Position numbers and translations under genes: made by a program. The notes under the pieces are model-generated. The model was given only the letters and a program-made list of their open reading frames with translations. It was not told the origin of the DNA and searched no databases. From assembly GCF_000235625.1 (NCBI RefSeq), contig NZ_AGTR01000080.1:62001-126000 (forward strand): a stretch of 64,000 nucleotides of DNA, read 5' to 3'. This document shows positions 53,070-61,044 of the stretch, one piece after another (positions within the stretch are counted from its first letter, which is position 1; every line of letters begins with the position of its first letter). This DNA is from Marinobacter manganoxydans MnI7-9 (GTDB lineage Bacteria > Pseudomonadota > Gammaproteobacteria > Pseudomonadales > Oleiphilaceae).

Positions 53070-55058
53070 TTAGCGATGTTTTAGCCATTCGGGAAAGGGC
53101 CGCCAACTGGCAACCCATGCTGGCAGCTTTTCGGGCTCCATTGGCGGCGAGATGGCATAGCCCTGTGCGACCTCACAACCAAGCTCCAGCAAGATTTCAC
53201 CCTGACGAACCGTCTCCACACCTTCCGCAATAAATTGTTTGCGAAATACCCGGGACAACTCGATAACACTCCGGAGTATCGAGTGGTTTTCCAGATCATT
53301 TTCGGCACCAGAAACGAATTCCCTGTCGAGTTTCAGAGTTTCTACTGGCAGCTGTTTAAGATACGACAATGAAGAGTAGCCGGTTCCAAAATCATCGAGT
53401 GAGAAAACCACACCCAGAGCCTGGCACGCTGAGATGGTAGCCACGGCCTGCCCCAGATCACCCAGCGTTGCGGATTCAAGAATCTCAAGATCCAGTCGAG
53501 AGGGATTGATGTCCGGAAATTCCTTGAGAATATTTGTCAGGGTCTCAGGAAACGCCTCGGACTGCAGATGCAAGGCAGCAATGTTAACGCTCACCTTCAG
53601 TTCGAGGTTCTGCTGATCCCAACGTTGCATTTGCCGCAGCGATTCCCGCAGAACCCACTCCCCAACTGAGATGCTCAGATTGTGGTGTTCAATTGCCGGC
53701 AGAAACTTGCCCGGAGACATCAACCCTTTGTCCGGGTGTTGCCAGCGTATCAGCGCCTCAGCCCCGACGATCTCGCCCGTTCGCAGGTTAACTTTGGGCT
53801 GATACAGGAGCCGGAAATTGTTTCTGGTAAGGGCCTCACGGATTCCTGACAGAATTATCTCTCTGGCACGGTAACGGCCCTGTTCTTCAGCATCCAGATA
53901 TAGCCAGTCGCCTTTCGCTTCGTGCTTGGCAAGGAACAGTGTCTGGTTCGCTTTGCGAAGCAAACTATCAGCATCCGAAACCGTCTGCTCCACGACAAAC
54001 ACGATACCGGCCGTGAATTCGACGATCACTTGCTGATCATTCAGATGAAAGGCCTGCAGGCCCGATAGGCGCAGAGCTTCGAGCGTGGATTCTATTTCGC
54101 TCGTATCTGGTAGTAGCAGTATAAACTCATCGCCCCCTGTTCGGGCGAGGCGGGCTCCCGACGGGATTGAATCAAGCCAACGTCGCGTGAGAAGCTTGAG
54201 GAAATAATCGGCGGTGTCTTCGCCGAGCGTGGCATTGATCATCACAAAATCATCAAGATCAATAGCAACCACAGCACCCGACCAGCCCGACCCACTCTGA
54301 CCTATTCCTTGTAACTGCTTCCTGAGTGCTTGAACGATTCCATTTCTGTTTAACAAGCCTGTCAACGGATCCTCAAATGCGAGCGCTTCCAGTTGTATTT
54401 GATATTCGCTGGCCTGATTATCCAAGGCCTCCTTTATTTGCTCTTGCTGAAGACGGTGCAGTTCATCTTCGGTTCGCAGTCGCGCCATTTTTTCCCGCAT
54501 CAACTGAATGGTGCTTGCAGACAATTTGCCATAGATTTCGAGCAGCGCGCTGACCAGCACAGAAATGGAACCGCTCAACTCGGAATCCACCTTCTCGCTC
54601 GCCTCTCCGACCGTTAGCCCCTGATCCATCGCCCGAATGGTAAGCGCCATACGTCGGTCTGATTCAAGAATATGAAAAGCCAGCCACTTGGTAAGATAGT
54701 CAAATAGCTCGGTCAGTTTTTCTTCGTGGGATCCAGGCCCTTGCTTGAGCATCTGAATTCGCGCAAAAAACATTTGGTGGTTGTCGTGGTGATTCTTGGC
54801 CATTTCCGAATCGCCCAGGGCGCGATCCCAGATCTGCTCTTCAAACTGGAAGTGATAGGATGCATAAGACAGCAGTTCGTCCATTACCCGATCTGCCGTC
54901 ATTTCCGAAGCATCTGAGGCAAAATGCCACGCTAGTCGATTCAGAATCTCCACCAGGGCTTTATGCTGATCATCAATATCCCCAAACCCGGTCTCAAAAT
55001 TCCTGTTCCAGGGAAAAATCTCGAAAGTCGTTGATCCGTCAAACTGTGATTTCGCCAA
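53070..55058 (-). CDS. Hemerythrin-GGDEF-EAL c-di-GMP signalling protein
   Basis: A 662-residue soluble protein with three modules. Residues 10-135 are a bacteriohemerythrin with the diiron set His32, His69, Glu73, His90, His94, His129 and Asp134. A coiled-coil linker follows. The GGDEF domain (about 240-400) keeps an intact RTGGDEF site; the EAL domain (about 415-655) keeps GAEALIRWQHP and DDFGTGYSSLSYL. It can therefore both make and degrade c-di-GMP, with oxygen or NO binding at the diiron site as the likely switch. It converges on ubiT with an 11-base gap. Confidence 0.93.
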   Translation of the reverse strand: MAKSQFDGSTTFEIFPWNRNFETGFGDIDDQHKALVEILNRLAWHFASDASEMTADRVMDELLSYASYHFQFEEQIWDRALGDSEMAKNHHDNHQMFFARIQMLKQGPGSHEEKLTELFDYLTKWLAFHILESDRRMALTIRAMDQGLTVGEASEKVDSELSGSISVLVSALLEIYGKLSASTIQLMREKMARLRTEDELHRLQQEQIKEALDNQASEYQIQLEALAFEDPLTGLLNRNGIVQALRKQLQGIGQSGSGWSGAVVAIDLDDFVMINATLGEDTADYFLKLLTRRWLDSIPSGARLARTGGDEFILLLPDTSEIESTLEALRLSGLQAFHLNDQQVIVEFTAGIVFVVEQTVSDADSLLRKANQTLFLAKHEAKGDWLYLDAEEQGRYRAREIILSGIREALTRNNFRLLYQPKVNLRTGEIVGAEALIRWQHPDKGLMSPGKFLPAIEHHNLSISVGEWVLRESLRQMQRWDQQNLELKVSVNIAALHLQSEAFPETLTNILKEFPDINPSRLDLEILESATLGDLGQAVATISACQALGVVFSLDDFGTGYSSLSYLKQLPVETLKLDREFVSGAENDLENHSILRSVIELSRVFRKQFIAEGVETVRQGEILLELGCEVAQGYAISPPMEPEKLPAWVASWRPFPEWLKHR

Positions 55059-55258
55059 CTGATATCACCTCTATCGAAAAGCCGGTAGTCACAGAATAGC
55101 GCAAGACGCAGACAACAACCTGCCGAATCGTTCAGCGCGACTAGTCAGTTAAGTCTGCACTTACCCATGATTAGGTGGACCTGTTATGGGTATCGCAACG
55201 ACGCTGATAGTGGGCGAAAATTAAACAGCATACTCTGGAACTCAATCTCGTTGAACCG

Positions 55259-55597
55259 ATGAACAGCCTATCCCAAAACTCCCACAGGACGTTACAACCA
55301 CCCACTTTGGTGGCTGACCGATTACAAACCCCACTCTGGGTTTTTGATATACAACATCTCAACATTGTCTGGGCCAATGCTGCTGGCGTGAGCCTCTGGG
55401 GCGCTCTGCTTTTGGCAGATGCTTTGCGAAAAAGGATTAAGGAAATGTCGTTTCCCCTGGTCGGCCATCAGACGATTAGTCTGGGGGTTGCTGAAGTTTC
55501 CCCCAATGAGCTGCCGTGCCAAGCTTTAATGCGAGCGGATATGGCGTTGTTCAAGGCCAAAGCCAATGGGCGGGACCGAGTAGAAGCCGCAGCCTAA
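55259..55597 (+). pseudogene. PAS/GGDEF protein remnant with internal deletion
   Basis: A 112-codon frame joins a PAS-like start (QTPLWVFDIQHLNIVWANAAGVSLWGA) directly to the last ~60 residues of a GGDEF domain (LRKRIKEMSFPLVGHQTISLGVAEVSPNE then LMRADMALFKAKANGRDRVEAAA). The rest of PAS and the catalytic GGDEF core are missing, so no cyclase activity is possible. The junction is in frame near 55410. It looks like a decayed diguanylate cyclase. A functional small protein is possible but unlikely. Confidence 0.75.
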
Positions 55598-55843
55598 TCT
55601 CGCTGAACACTGGTAATTTCTCTGAAAAATTGCAAATAAGCCGCCAACACGAATAGTTGGTCGATTAGCATGTGCAAACTGACGCTATTGACGCCTGGAT
55701 ACGGCAGAGGCTGCATTATCTGAATGCATTTACCGATTCTATAATCCTGCAATGTCAGGTAAGGTTTTCGTTTAATATCAGAATCTCTTCACCGGTGAAA
55801 CCGACCACGGAGGCTTGGCGGAACCCGCAAACGAGGCAATCAA

Positions 55844-56170
55844 ATGAATAAACACGACAGCGAACTCCCCAAAACTTTCGTTGCCTTCAGCGAACGGTTT
55901 CCAGAGCTGCAACAAGCGCATAAACAGCTTGGTAAAGCCCTCGCCGATGCTGGCCCTCTGGATGAAAAAATGCGCGCTTTGGTAAAGCTCGGCGTTTGCG
56001 TTGGTGCGGGTCGCGAATCCGCGTTGAAGTCCCACATTCGTCGTAGTCTGGAACTGGGCCTCACACGTGAGGAAATCGAGCACGCGCTGGTGCTGGGCAT
56101 GAATTCGATAGGCTTTCCGGCGACGGTTGCCGCTTGGCAGTGGGCTCAGGAAGCGCTCAGCCAGGAATAA
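55844..56170 (+). CDS. Carboxymuconolactone decarboxylase family protein (AhpD-like)
   Basis: A 108-residue all-helical protein with the CMD fold: LDEKMRALVKLGVCVGAGRESALKSHIRRSLELGLTREEIEHALVLGMNSIGFPATVAAWQWA. The active-site CxxC of AhpD is not present: only one cysteine (GVCVGAGRES) remains, while the histidine of the following SHIRR is kept. Thiol-disulfide peroxidase-recycling activity is therefore doubtful; it may belong to the decarboxylase-like or uncharacterised branch. It is monocistronic with no ribosome site stronger than GAGG. Confidence 0.85.
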   Translation: MNKHDSELPKTFVAFSERFPELQQAHKQLGKALADAGPLDEKMRALVKLGVCVGAGRESALKSHIRRSLELGLTREEIEHALVLGMNSIGFPATVAAWQWAQEALSQE

Positions 56171-56217
56171 GGTTCGCCGACAGACCAAGAAGGTGCGAGC
56201 GTTTTCAGCAATCTGGA

Positions 56218-56232
56218 CGGCCCAACGGGCCG
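56218..56232. terminator. Short GC hairpin between CMD and DUF488 genes
   Basis: CGGCCC and GGGCCG flank a 3-base AAC loop in a 77-base gap between converging genes. Lacks a T-run. Confidence 0.45.
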
Positions 56233-56247
56233 CCATTCTCCAATGAT

Positions 56248-56610
56248 TCAGAGTTGGTCATTCAAAATATAATCCCGGAGCGCCACAGCATTGTTGTGCT
56301 CGGTATCCTTCGCAGCAAACACGAGCGTTATGCGGTCATGTTGCTCAAGCAGCTTCTTAAGTGCCTCAAGATCCTCGCTGGCATCACCTGATGTCAGCTC
56401 TTCAAGGTACCGCTCCCGAAACTCCGGCCATTTTTCGGGATCGTGACCGAACCACTTGCGCAGTTCAGTTGACGGCGCCAGACCCTTCAGCCAGTGAGCT
56501 ATATCCGCATCTTCTTTGGCCACTCCCCGAGGCCAGATACGGTCAACAAGCAGCCGTGGGCCATCTGAGGTTGAGGGTTCTGCATAAGCGCGTTTCAGTC
56601 GGATATCCAT
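56248..56610 (-). CDS. DUF488 family protein (YeaO-like)
   Basis: A 120-residue soluble protein. The family signature is GPRLLVDRIWPRGVAKEDADIAHWLKGLAPSTELRKWFGHDPEKWPEFRERYLEEL, followed by ITLVFAAKDTEHNNAVALRDYIL. DUF488 proteins have no settled function; some may bind nucleic acid or metal. Length is typical. It stands alone between a convergent CMD gene and ubiV. Confidence 0.9.
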   Translation of the reverse strand: MDIRLKRAYAEPSTSDGPRLLVDRIWPRGVAKEDADIAHWLKGLAPSTELRKWFGHDPEKWPEFRERYLEELTSGDASEDLEALKKLLEQHDRITLVFAAKDTEHNNAVALRDYILNDQL

Positions 56611-56719
56611 AAGCGCATTCCTCCCGGATTTTCCAGAGAATAAAACTCGGGATATAGAGCAATCTCAGCAAACGACGCTAACAAAAACCAGCAAAAGTCG
56701 CAGGGGCGGTTTATCTATA

Positions 56720-57613
56720 TCAAGTCGGGATCAGGTCCATCCCCGGCTTGCCATACCAGTACCCGTTGCACGGCGGTGCCTCCACCAGTTGCAGCGGGTC
56801 GGAGGCTGGCACTTCTCCCCGGCGGACCTGATCAAAGCGTCTGACCACCTCCTCCATGCCCTGATGTTCCGGGCTCAGGCGCACGGTGCTTACCCCCATA
56901 CGCTCCATATCCGGCAACTCCCGCATCAGGTCGTAACGGGAGCCAGACAAGGTGGAAATGCCGTTGATGCGGAACAGCTCCTGGCTTTCCCGGGAGCGCA
57001 ACTCCATGCCGTCCGGGTGCTGCAGGCAGCGGAACTCGCAGTTGTCTTTGGGCAGGTTGTAATGGCGGGCGGTAAAGCAACGGGAGGACCAGGCCAGGGG
57101 CAGGAAGCCCCAGGAAAACACCTCAGCGGGCAAATCCAGTTCCTCGCCTTTCAGCTCCTTGATGAGTTGCTCGAGGGTTTCCTTGCCCAGCTCCACTGGC
57201 AGATTCCAGCCCTGCAAGCCCTGCTTTGCCAGGATTTTCAGGGTAGCGGTATTGTAGATGTTCATGGACGGGCCGGTGACAAACGGAATCCTGTTCCGGA
57301 TGGCCACCTGCAGGGCGCTCTGATCGTTGGCCTCTACCAGGAATTCATTCTGCTCACAGAACCGGCGCAGGCGACGCAAATCGGCCTCCGACTCAATCAG
57401 CGTGAGCGTGGAGAGCACCACATTCTTGCCACAGGCTTTCAGATCACGGGCCAGATCCAGCCAGTCATCCGGTTTCAGTTCCCGCCGGCGGGAGCACACC
57501 ACCTCGCCCAGATAGATGGTATCCACCGGCCACTCGGCGGCATTGGCGTAGAAATCGAAAACCGTCTGCCTGGACCAGAACCACAGGATCGGCCCCAAGG
57601 ATAACTTCAGCAT
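56720..57613 (-). CDS. ubiV: UbiV, subunit of oxygen-independent ubiquinone hydroxylase
   Basis: A 297-residue U32-peptidase-like protein. Four cysteines that bind 4Fe-4S are at about 40 (GEVVCSRRREL), and in CFTARHYNLPKDNCEFRC, whose 13- and 4-residue spacing equals that of E. coli UbiV. With UbiU it hydroxylates ubiquinone precursors using prephenate rather than oxygen. It follows ubiU by 13 bases in one operon. Confidence 0.95.
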   Translation of the reverse strand: MLKLSLGPILWFWSRQTVFDFYANAAEWPVDTIYLGEVVCSRRRELKPDDWLDLARDLKACGKNVVLSTLTLIESEADLRRLRRFCEQNEFLVEANDQSALQVAIRNRIPFVTGPSMNIYNTATLKILAKQGLQGWNLPVELGKETLEQLIKELKGEELDLPAEVFSWGFLPLAWSSRCFTARHYNLPKDNCEFRCLQHPDGMELRSRESQELFRINGISTLSGSRYDLMRELPDMERMGVSTVRLSPEHQGMEEVVRRFDQVRRGEVPASDPLQLVEAPPCNGYWYGKPGMDLIPT

Positions 57614-57626
57614 GGGTGGTGAAACC

Positions 57627-58622
57627 TTATTTCCATTTGCGATGGTAGGCGCCCAGTGTTGTCAGGCCGCCCTCGGAAAGACCCGCCAGCGTCTGCTGCC
57701 ATTGAGGCTCAACCGTAAAGCCGTTGGTGCCGGCTTGAAGGTCGTCCAGGGCATGGCGCCAGGTTCTGGCTACGTCCGCGATGTAGGCCGGGCTTCGTTG
57801 GCGCCCCTCAATCTTCACGGCACTGATACCCAGCGCCTGAAGCTCGGGTAGAAGGTCCAGGGTGTTCAGGCTCACCGGTTCTTCAATGGCGTGATAAACA
57901 TGACTCTCAACTTCAAAACGGCCTTTGCATAGAGTCGGGTAGCCGGCGGATTCGCCCTGACCATAACGGTCGATCAGGACATTATTGAGTCGGGATTCAA
58001 GACCCTGGGAGGTTTCCTGCCAACGCACAGCTTTGGCAGGGGAACAGGCGCCCCGGGTATTAGGGGATTCATCGGTCAGGTAGGAGGACAGGTAGCAGCG
58101 GCCCTCAGCCATGATGCACAGGCTACCGAAGGCAAACACTTCCAGTTCCACCGGGCTGTGTTTGGCCACACCACGCACCTGGTCCAGCGAAAGAACCCGG
58201 GGCAGCACGGCCCGGCGAATATCGAAGTTATCTTTGTAAAAAGAGAGCGCTTCGTGGCTGGTGGCAGACCCCTGAACCGACAGATGCCGGGGGATGTGCG
58301 GATATCGTGTGGCGGCATAATCCAGGAGGCCCATGTCGGCCAGGATAATAGCGTCGACGCCGAGATTTGCGGCGCGGTCTACCGCTCCTTTCCACTGCTC
58401 CCAGCCATCTGGCTGCGGGTAGGTATTGATGGCACAGAAAACTCGCGTGCCCCGGAGGTGCGCGTACTCGATACCCTCGGCAGCGCGTTTGTCGTTGAAG
58501 TTCAGGCCGGCAAACTGACGGGCGTTGGTGCTGTCTTTAAAACCGAAGTAGACAGCGTTGGCACCGTTATCAACGGCGGTTTTCAGGGCCGGGAGGCTGC
58601 CGGCCGGGCACACAAGTTCCAT
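57627..58622 (-). CDS. ubiU: UbiU, subunit of oxygen-independent ubiquinone hydroxylase
   Basis: A 331-residue U32-family protein, the same length as E. coli UbiU. It starts MELVCPAGSLPALKTAVDNGANAVYFGF. The four cluster cysteines (GSLCIMAEGRC, TRGAC and PTLC) show the exact 7-17-39 spacing of E. coli UbiU. It forms a heterodimer with UbiV. An FNR-type box 143 bases upstream suggests anaerobic induction. It is divergent from the chemoreceptor gene. Confidence 0.95.
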   Translation of the reverse strand: MELVCPAGSLPALKTAVDNGANAVYFGFKDSTNARQFAGLNFNDKRAAEGIEYAHLRGTRVFCAINTYPQPDGWEQWKGAVDRAANLGVDAIILADMGLLDYAATRYPHIPRHLSVQGSATSHEALSFYKDNFDIRRAVLPRVLSLDQVRGVAKHSPVELEVFAFGSLCIMAEGRCYLSSYLTDESPNTRGACSPAKAVRWQETSQGLESRLNNVLIDRYGQGESAGYPTLCKGRFEVESHVYHAIEEPVSLNTLDLLPELQALGISAVKIEGRQRSPAYIADVARTWRHALDDLQAGTNGFTVEPQWQQTLAGLSEGGLTTLGAYHRKWK

Positions 58623-58726
58623 GGTTTTTTCCGCCTTGAAGTAACGGCATCGACCATATCGGACACGTCGCCCGGCTACCTTGACCTTTGTCAGCAGGAT
58701 ACTCCCAATCTGCTGAATACCTCTGT

Positions 58727-58749
58727 GGTAGTACTCTACGCGGTAGTAC
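58727..58749. promoter_or_regulatory. Direct repeats GGTAGTAC in the ubiU promoter region
   Basis: GGTAGTAC occurs at 58727-58734 and 58742-58749, a 15-base period, near the predicted ubiU transcription start. On the minus strand this reads GTACTACC. It may be a tandem regulator site or simply the -10 region. Confidence 0.35.
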
Positions 58750-58764
58750 GGACCCTGTTTTTAA

Positions 58765-58778
58765 TTGATATTTATCAG
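58765..58778. promoter_or_regulatory. FNR/ANR/DNR box upstream of ubiU
   Basis: TTGATATTTATCAG matches TTGATNNNNATCAA with one mismatch. Placed at -41.5 it would give a ubiU start near 58730. Confidence 0.7.
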
Positions 58779-58914
58779 AAACTTAACAAGCAGAAACATA
58801 AGCTTACCTGCCCGTAACTACCTCCACTGCTACTCCTTCACGCTGATAGAGAGCGACCTTGCTATGCCGGGATAATAGCGGCATATCCGACACGGACAGC
58901 CAAGGCAGAACGCT

Positions 58915-60930
58915 ATGAAATTTATCAACAATCTCTCCATGCGGGGCAAACTGATCACTCTGGTGGTGCCGGCCCTGCTTGTTATCCTGTTTTTCGCGGC
59001 AGAAAGCGTCGTTCTGAATCAAGGCAAACTGGACGACATGCAACAACTGCTCGCAAAGATCGAACTGGCTGAAGCCGGTGATCCTCTCACCGAAGCCCTT
59101 CAGAAAGAGCGTGGTCGCTCCGCGGTTTTCCTTGCCAGCAGCCCGGGAAGCGATGCCGCCCGGCAGGCCGAAAGAGATCTTGCGGAACAGCGGCGACAAA
59201 CCGACACGCGGATTTCAGACTATCAGCGCCACATCAATGCCCTGATGACAGATGCATCGTTTGACAGGACGGTTGAAACAAGCATTCAGTCCGTTCGCCA
59301 GGAGCTCGACAACATCGACGCCCTGCGCCGCTCCGTTGACAACCGCAGCGACGTTGCTCCCCGCTACACCGCGATGATCATGGGATTAATCGACCGGATT
59401 GGCCTTATTGTCCGGCGCTCAACCGATCCGGAATTGACCCGCGAGGTTAACGGTTACTATGCCCTCGCCAAGGTTGCCGAGATGGCCGGCCGCGAAAGAG
59501 CCGCGGGCGCCTCCATGATTCGCGGCGGTGACTTCGATCTGCCCACCATGGCCCGAATTGCGGGTCTCGGCGGGCAGCAGGAAGCCTTTCTCAACGAAGC
59601 CATAACAATGCTGGCCGCTGACAATGAGATCCGGGCAACCCTGGAAAACCAGAGCCTCAGCGTTGCAAGCCAGGCGCTGGCGCAGCGTCGTGAAACGCTG
59701 TTCAGCAGCCCGTCAGGCATGTATGCACTGGACGCTTCTGACTGGTTCACAACCACCACCCAGCGAATCGGCAACCTCAATCAGGCGAGAAAGGAGATGT
59801 TATCCGACGTAATGAGCCTGGCATCAGAAGGCGTTGCCGACGCCCGGAACGACCTGAGGCTGGCCTCCGGCATTTCCACAGGTGCCGTTCTGGCTGTACT
59901 GGTGCTGATGCTGGTGATTATCCGTGCCATCAATCTCCAGGTCGGCCGCCTGCTTGATGGCGTTCGGTTTGCCATGGACAACAAGGACCTGACCCGCGAG
60001 ATTGAAATCTCCAGCCATGATGAGGTGGGCACCATTGGCAAGGCCATTAACGACCTGTTCGGACGCTTTGGCAATGCCCTGCTCCACATCGACAAATCCA
60101 GCGTCCAGCTGGCCACTGCTACGGAAGAGACCAGCTCTACGGCCGGCCAGAACGCCAGCCAGGTGAAAAACCAGCAGCAACAGATTGAGCAGGTGGCTGC
60201 GGCCACCGAAGAAATGTCGGCCACCTCCGAGGAAATCTCCCGGAACACCCAGCAGGTGGCCGATGCCGCACGCAGCGCCATGGAGAAAAGCCGCAGTGGC
60301 GAGCAGGTGCTGCACGGCAGCGTGAAGAGTATTCGCTCCCTGGCGAAGTCGGTTCAGACGGTGAATGAGGTAATCGAAGAACTGGAGAACCGCAGCTCAA
60401 CCATCGCCGACGTGGTGGACGTAATCCGGAAGGTTGCCGACCAGACCAACCTGCTGGCGTTGAACGCTGCGATTGAAGCCGCCCGCGCAGGCGAGCACGG
60501 CCGGGGGTTTGCCGTGGTTGCCGACGAAGTCCGGACCCTGGCACAACAGACTCACGAGTCTACGACCCAGATTGAGGACATTATCAACGGGTTCCAGAGC
60601 ATTACCGACAGTGCCAGCCGTTCGATTGTGGAAAGCCACAAACTGGCGAACGCCACCAGCGAGCAGGCATCAGAACTGGAGCAGACCTTCGCCGATATCC
60701 TGACCGATGTGAACAGCATCTCCGATATGGCCAGCCAGATTGTCACCGCCTCCGAAGAGCAGGTCGCGGTTACCCGGGAACTGGCGGGCAATATGGAATC
60801 GGTCAGTGAAGCGGCGATCCTGACCCTCACCGGCTCCCAGGAAATCACCCAGGTGACCGGCGAGCAGGCACGGCTGGCCAGGGTCCTGCAGGACCTGGCC
60901 AACGAGTTCAAGGTGCCGGCCTACAGCTGA
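58915..60930 (+). CDS. Methyl-accepting chemotaxis protein with NIT (nitrate/nitrite) sensing domain
   Basis: A 671-residue chemoreceptor. Helix 1 is at about 13-33. The periplasmic region (about 40-315) begins [21 protein letters not shown] and continues with [16 protein letters not shown], the layout of the NIT domain linked to nitrate/nitrite sensing. Helix 2 ([17 protein letters not shown]) and HAMP follow. The signalling tip is [38 protein letters not shown]. Its place beside nitrate respiration genes supports taxis to nitrate or nitrite. It has its own terminator. Confidence 0.9.
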   Translation: MKFINNLSMRGKLITLVVPALLVILFFAAESVVLNQGKLDDMQQLLAKIELAEAGDPLTEALQKERGRSAVFLASSPGSDAARQAERDLAEQRRQTDTRISDYQRHINALMTDASFDRTVETSIQSVRQELDNIDALRRSVDNRSDVAPRYTAMIMGLIDRIGLIVRRSTDPELTREVNGYYALAKVAEMAGRERAAGASMIRGGDFDLPTMARIAGLGGQQEAFLNEAITMLAADNEIRATLENQSLSVASQALAQRRETLFSSPSGMYALDASDWFTTTTQRIGNLNQARKEMLSDVMSLASEGVADARNDLRLASGISTGAVLAVLVLMLVIIRAINLQVGRLLDGVRFAMDNKDLTREIEISSHDEVGTIGKAINDLFGRFGNALLHIDKSSVQLATATEETSSTAGQNASQVKNQQQQIEQVAAATEEMSATSEEISRNTQQVADAARSAMEKSRSGEQVLHGSVKSIRSLAKSVQTVNEVIEELENRSSTIADVVDVIRKVADQTNLLALNAAIEAARAGEHGRGFAVVADEVRTLAQQTHESTTQIEDIINGFQSITDSASRSIVESHKLANATSEQASELEQTFADILTDVNSISDMASQIVTASEEQVAVTRELAGNMESVSEAAILTLTGSQEITQVTGEQARLARVLQDLANEFKVPAYS

Positions 60931-60942
60931 AACCTGCAAACG

Positions 60943-60980
60943 AAAAAAGGGGCTGTCCGGTAACGGGCAGCCCCTTTTTT
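60943..60980 (+). terminator. Rho-independent terminator of the chemoreceptor gene
   Basis: AAAAAAGGGGCTG pairs with its complement, ending in a run of T, with an inner CCG/CGG extension and a GTAA loop. It also reads as a terminator on the minus strand. Confidence 0.92.
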
Positions 60981-60993
60981 TACTCTGGAAAAT

Positions 60994-61033
60994 AACTGGG
61001 GGTCAGAAGAAAGCTTTCTTCTGACCCCCAGTT
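60994..61033. terminator. Palindromic repeat, copy 3 (GGGTCAGAWGAAAG family)
   Basis: A perfect 40-base palindrome: AACTGGGGGTCAGAAGAAAG followed immediately by its complement. It lies 12 bases from the hemN stop and 14 bases beyond the chemoreceptor terminator, so it most likely ends hemN transcription. Confidence 0.88.
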
Positions 61034-61044
61034 CGCTATTCCCG

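Noticed and set aside
55780-55843. Riboswitch-like stretch (CCGGTGAAACCGACCACGG) before the CMD gene
   Set aside because: I could not match it to any riboswitch consensus, and no long paired structure was found.
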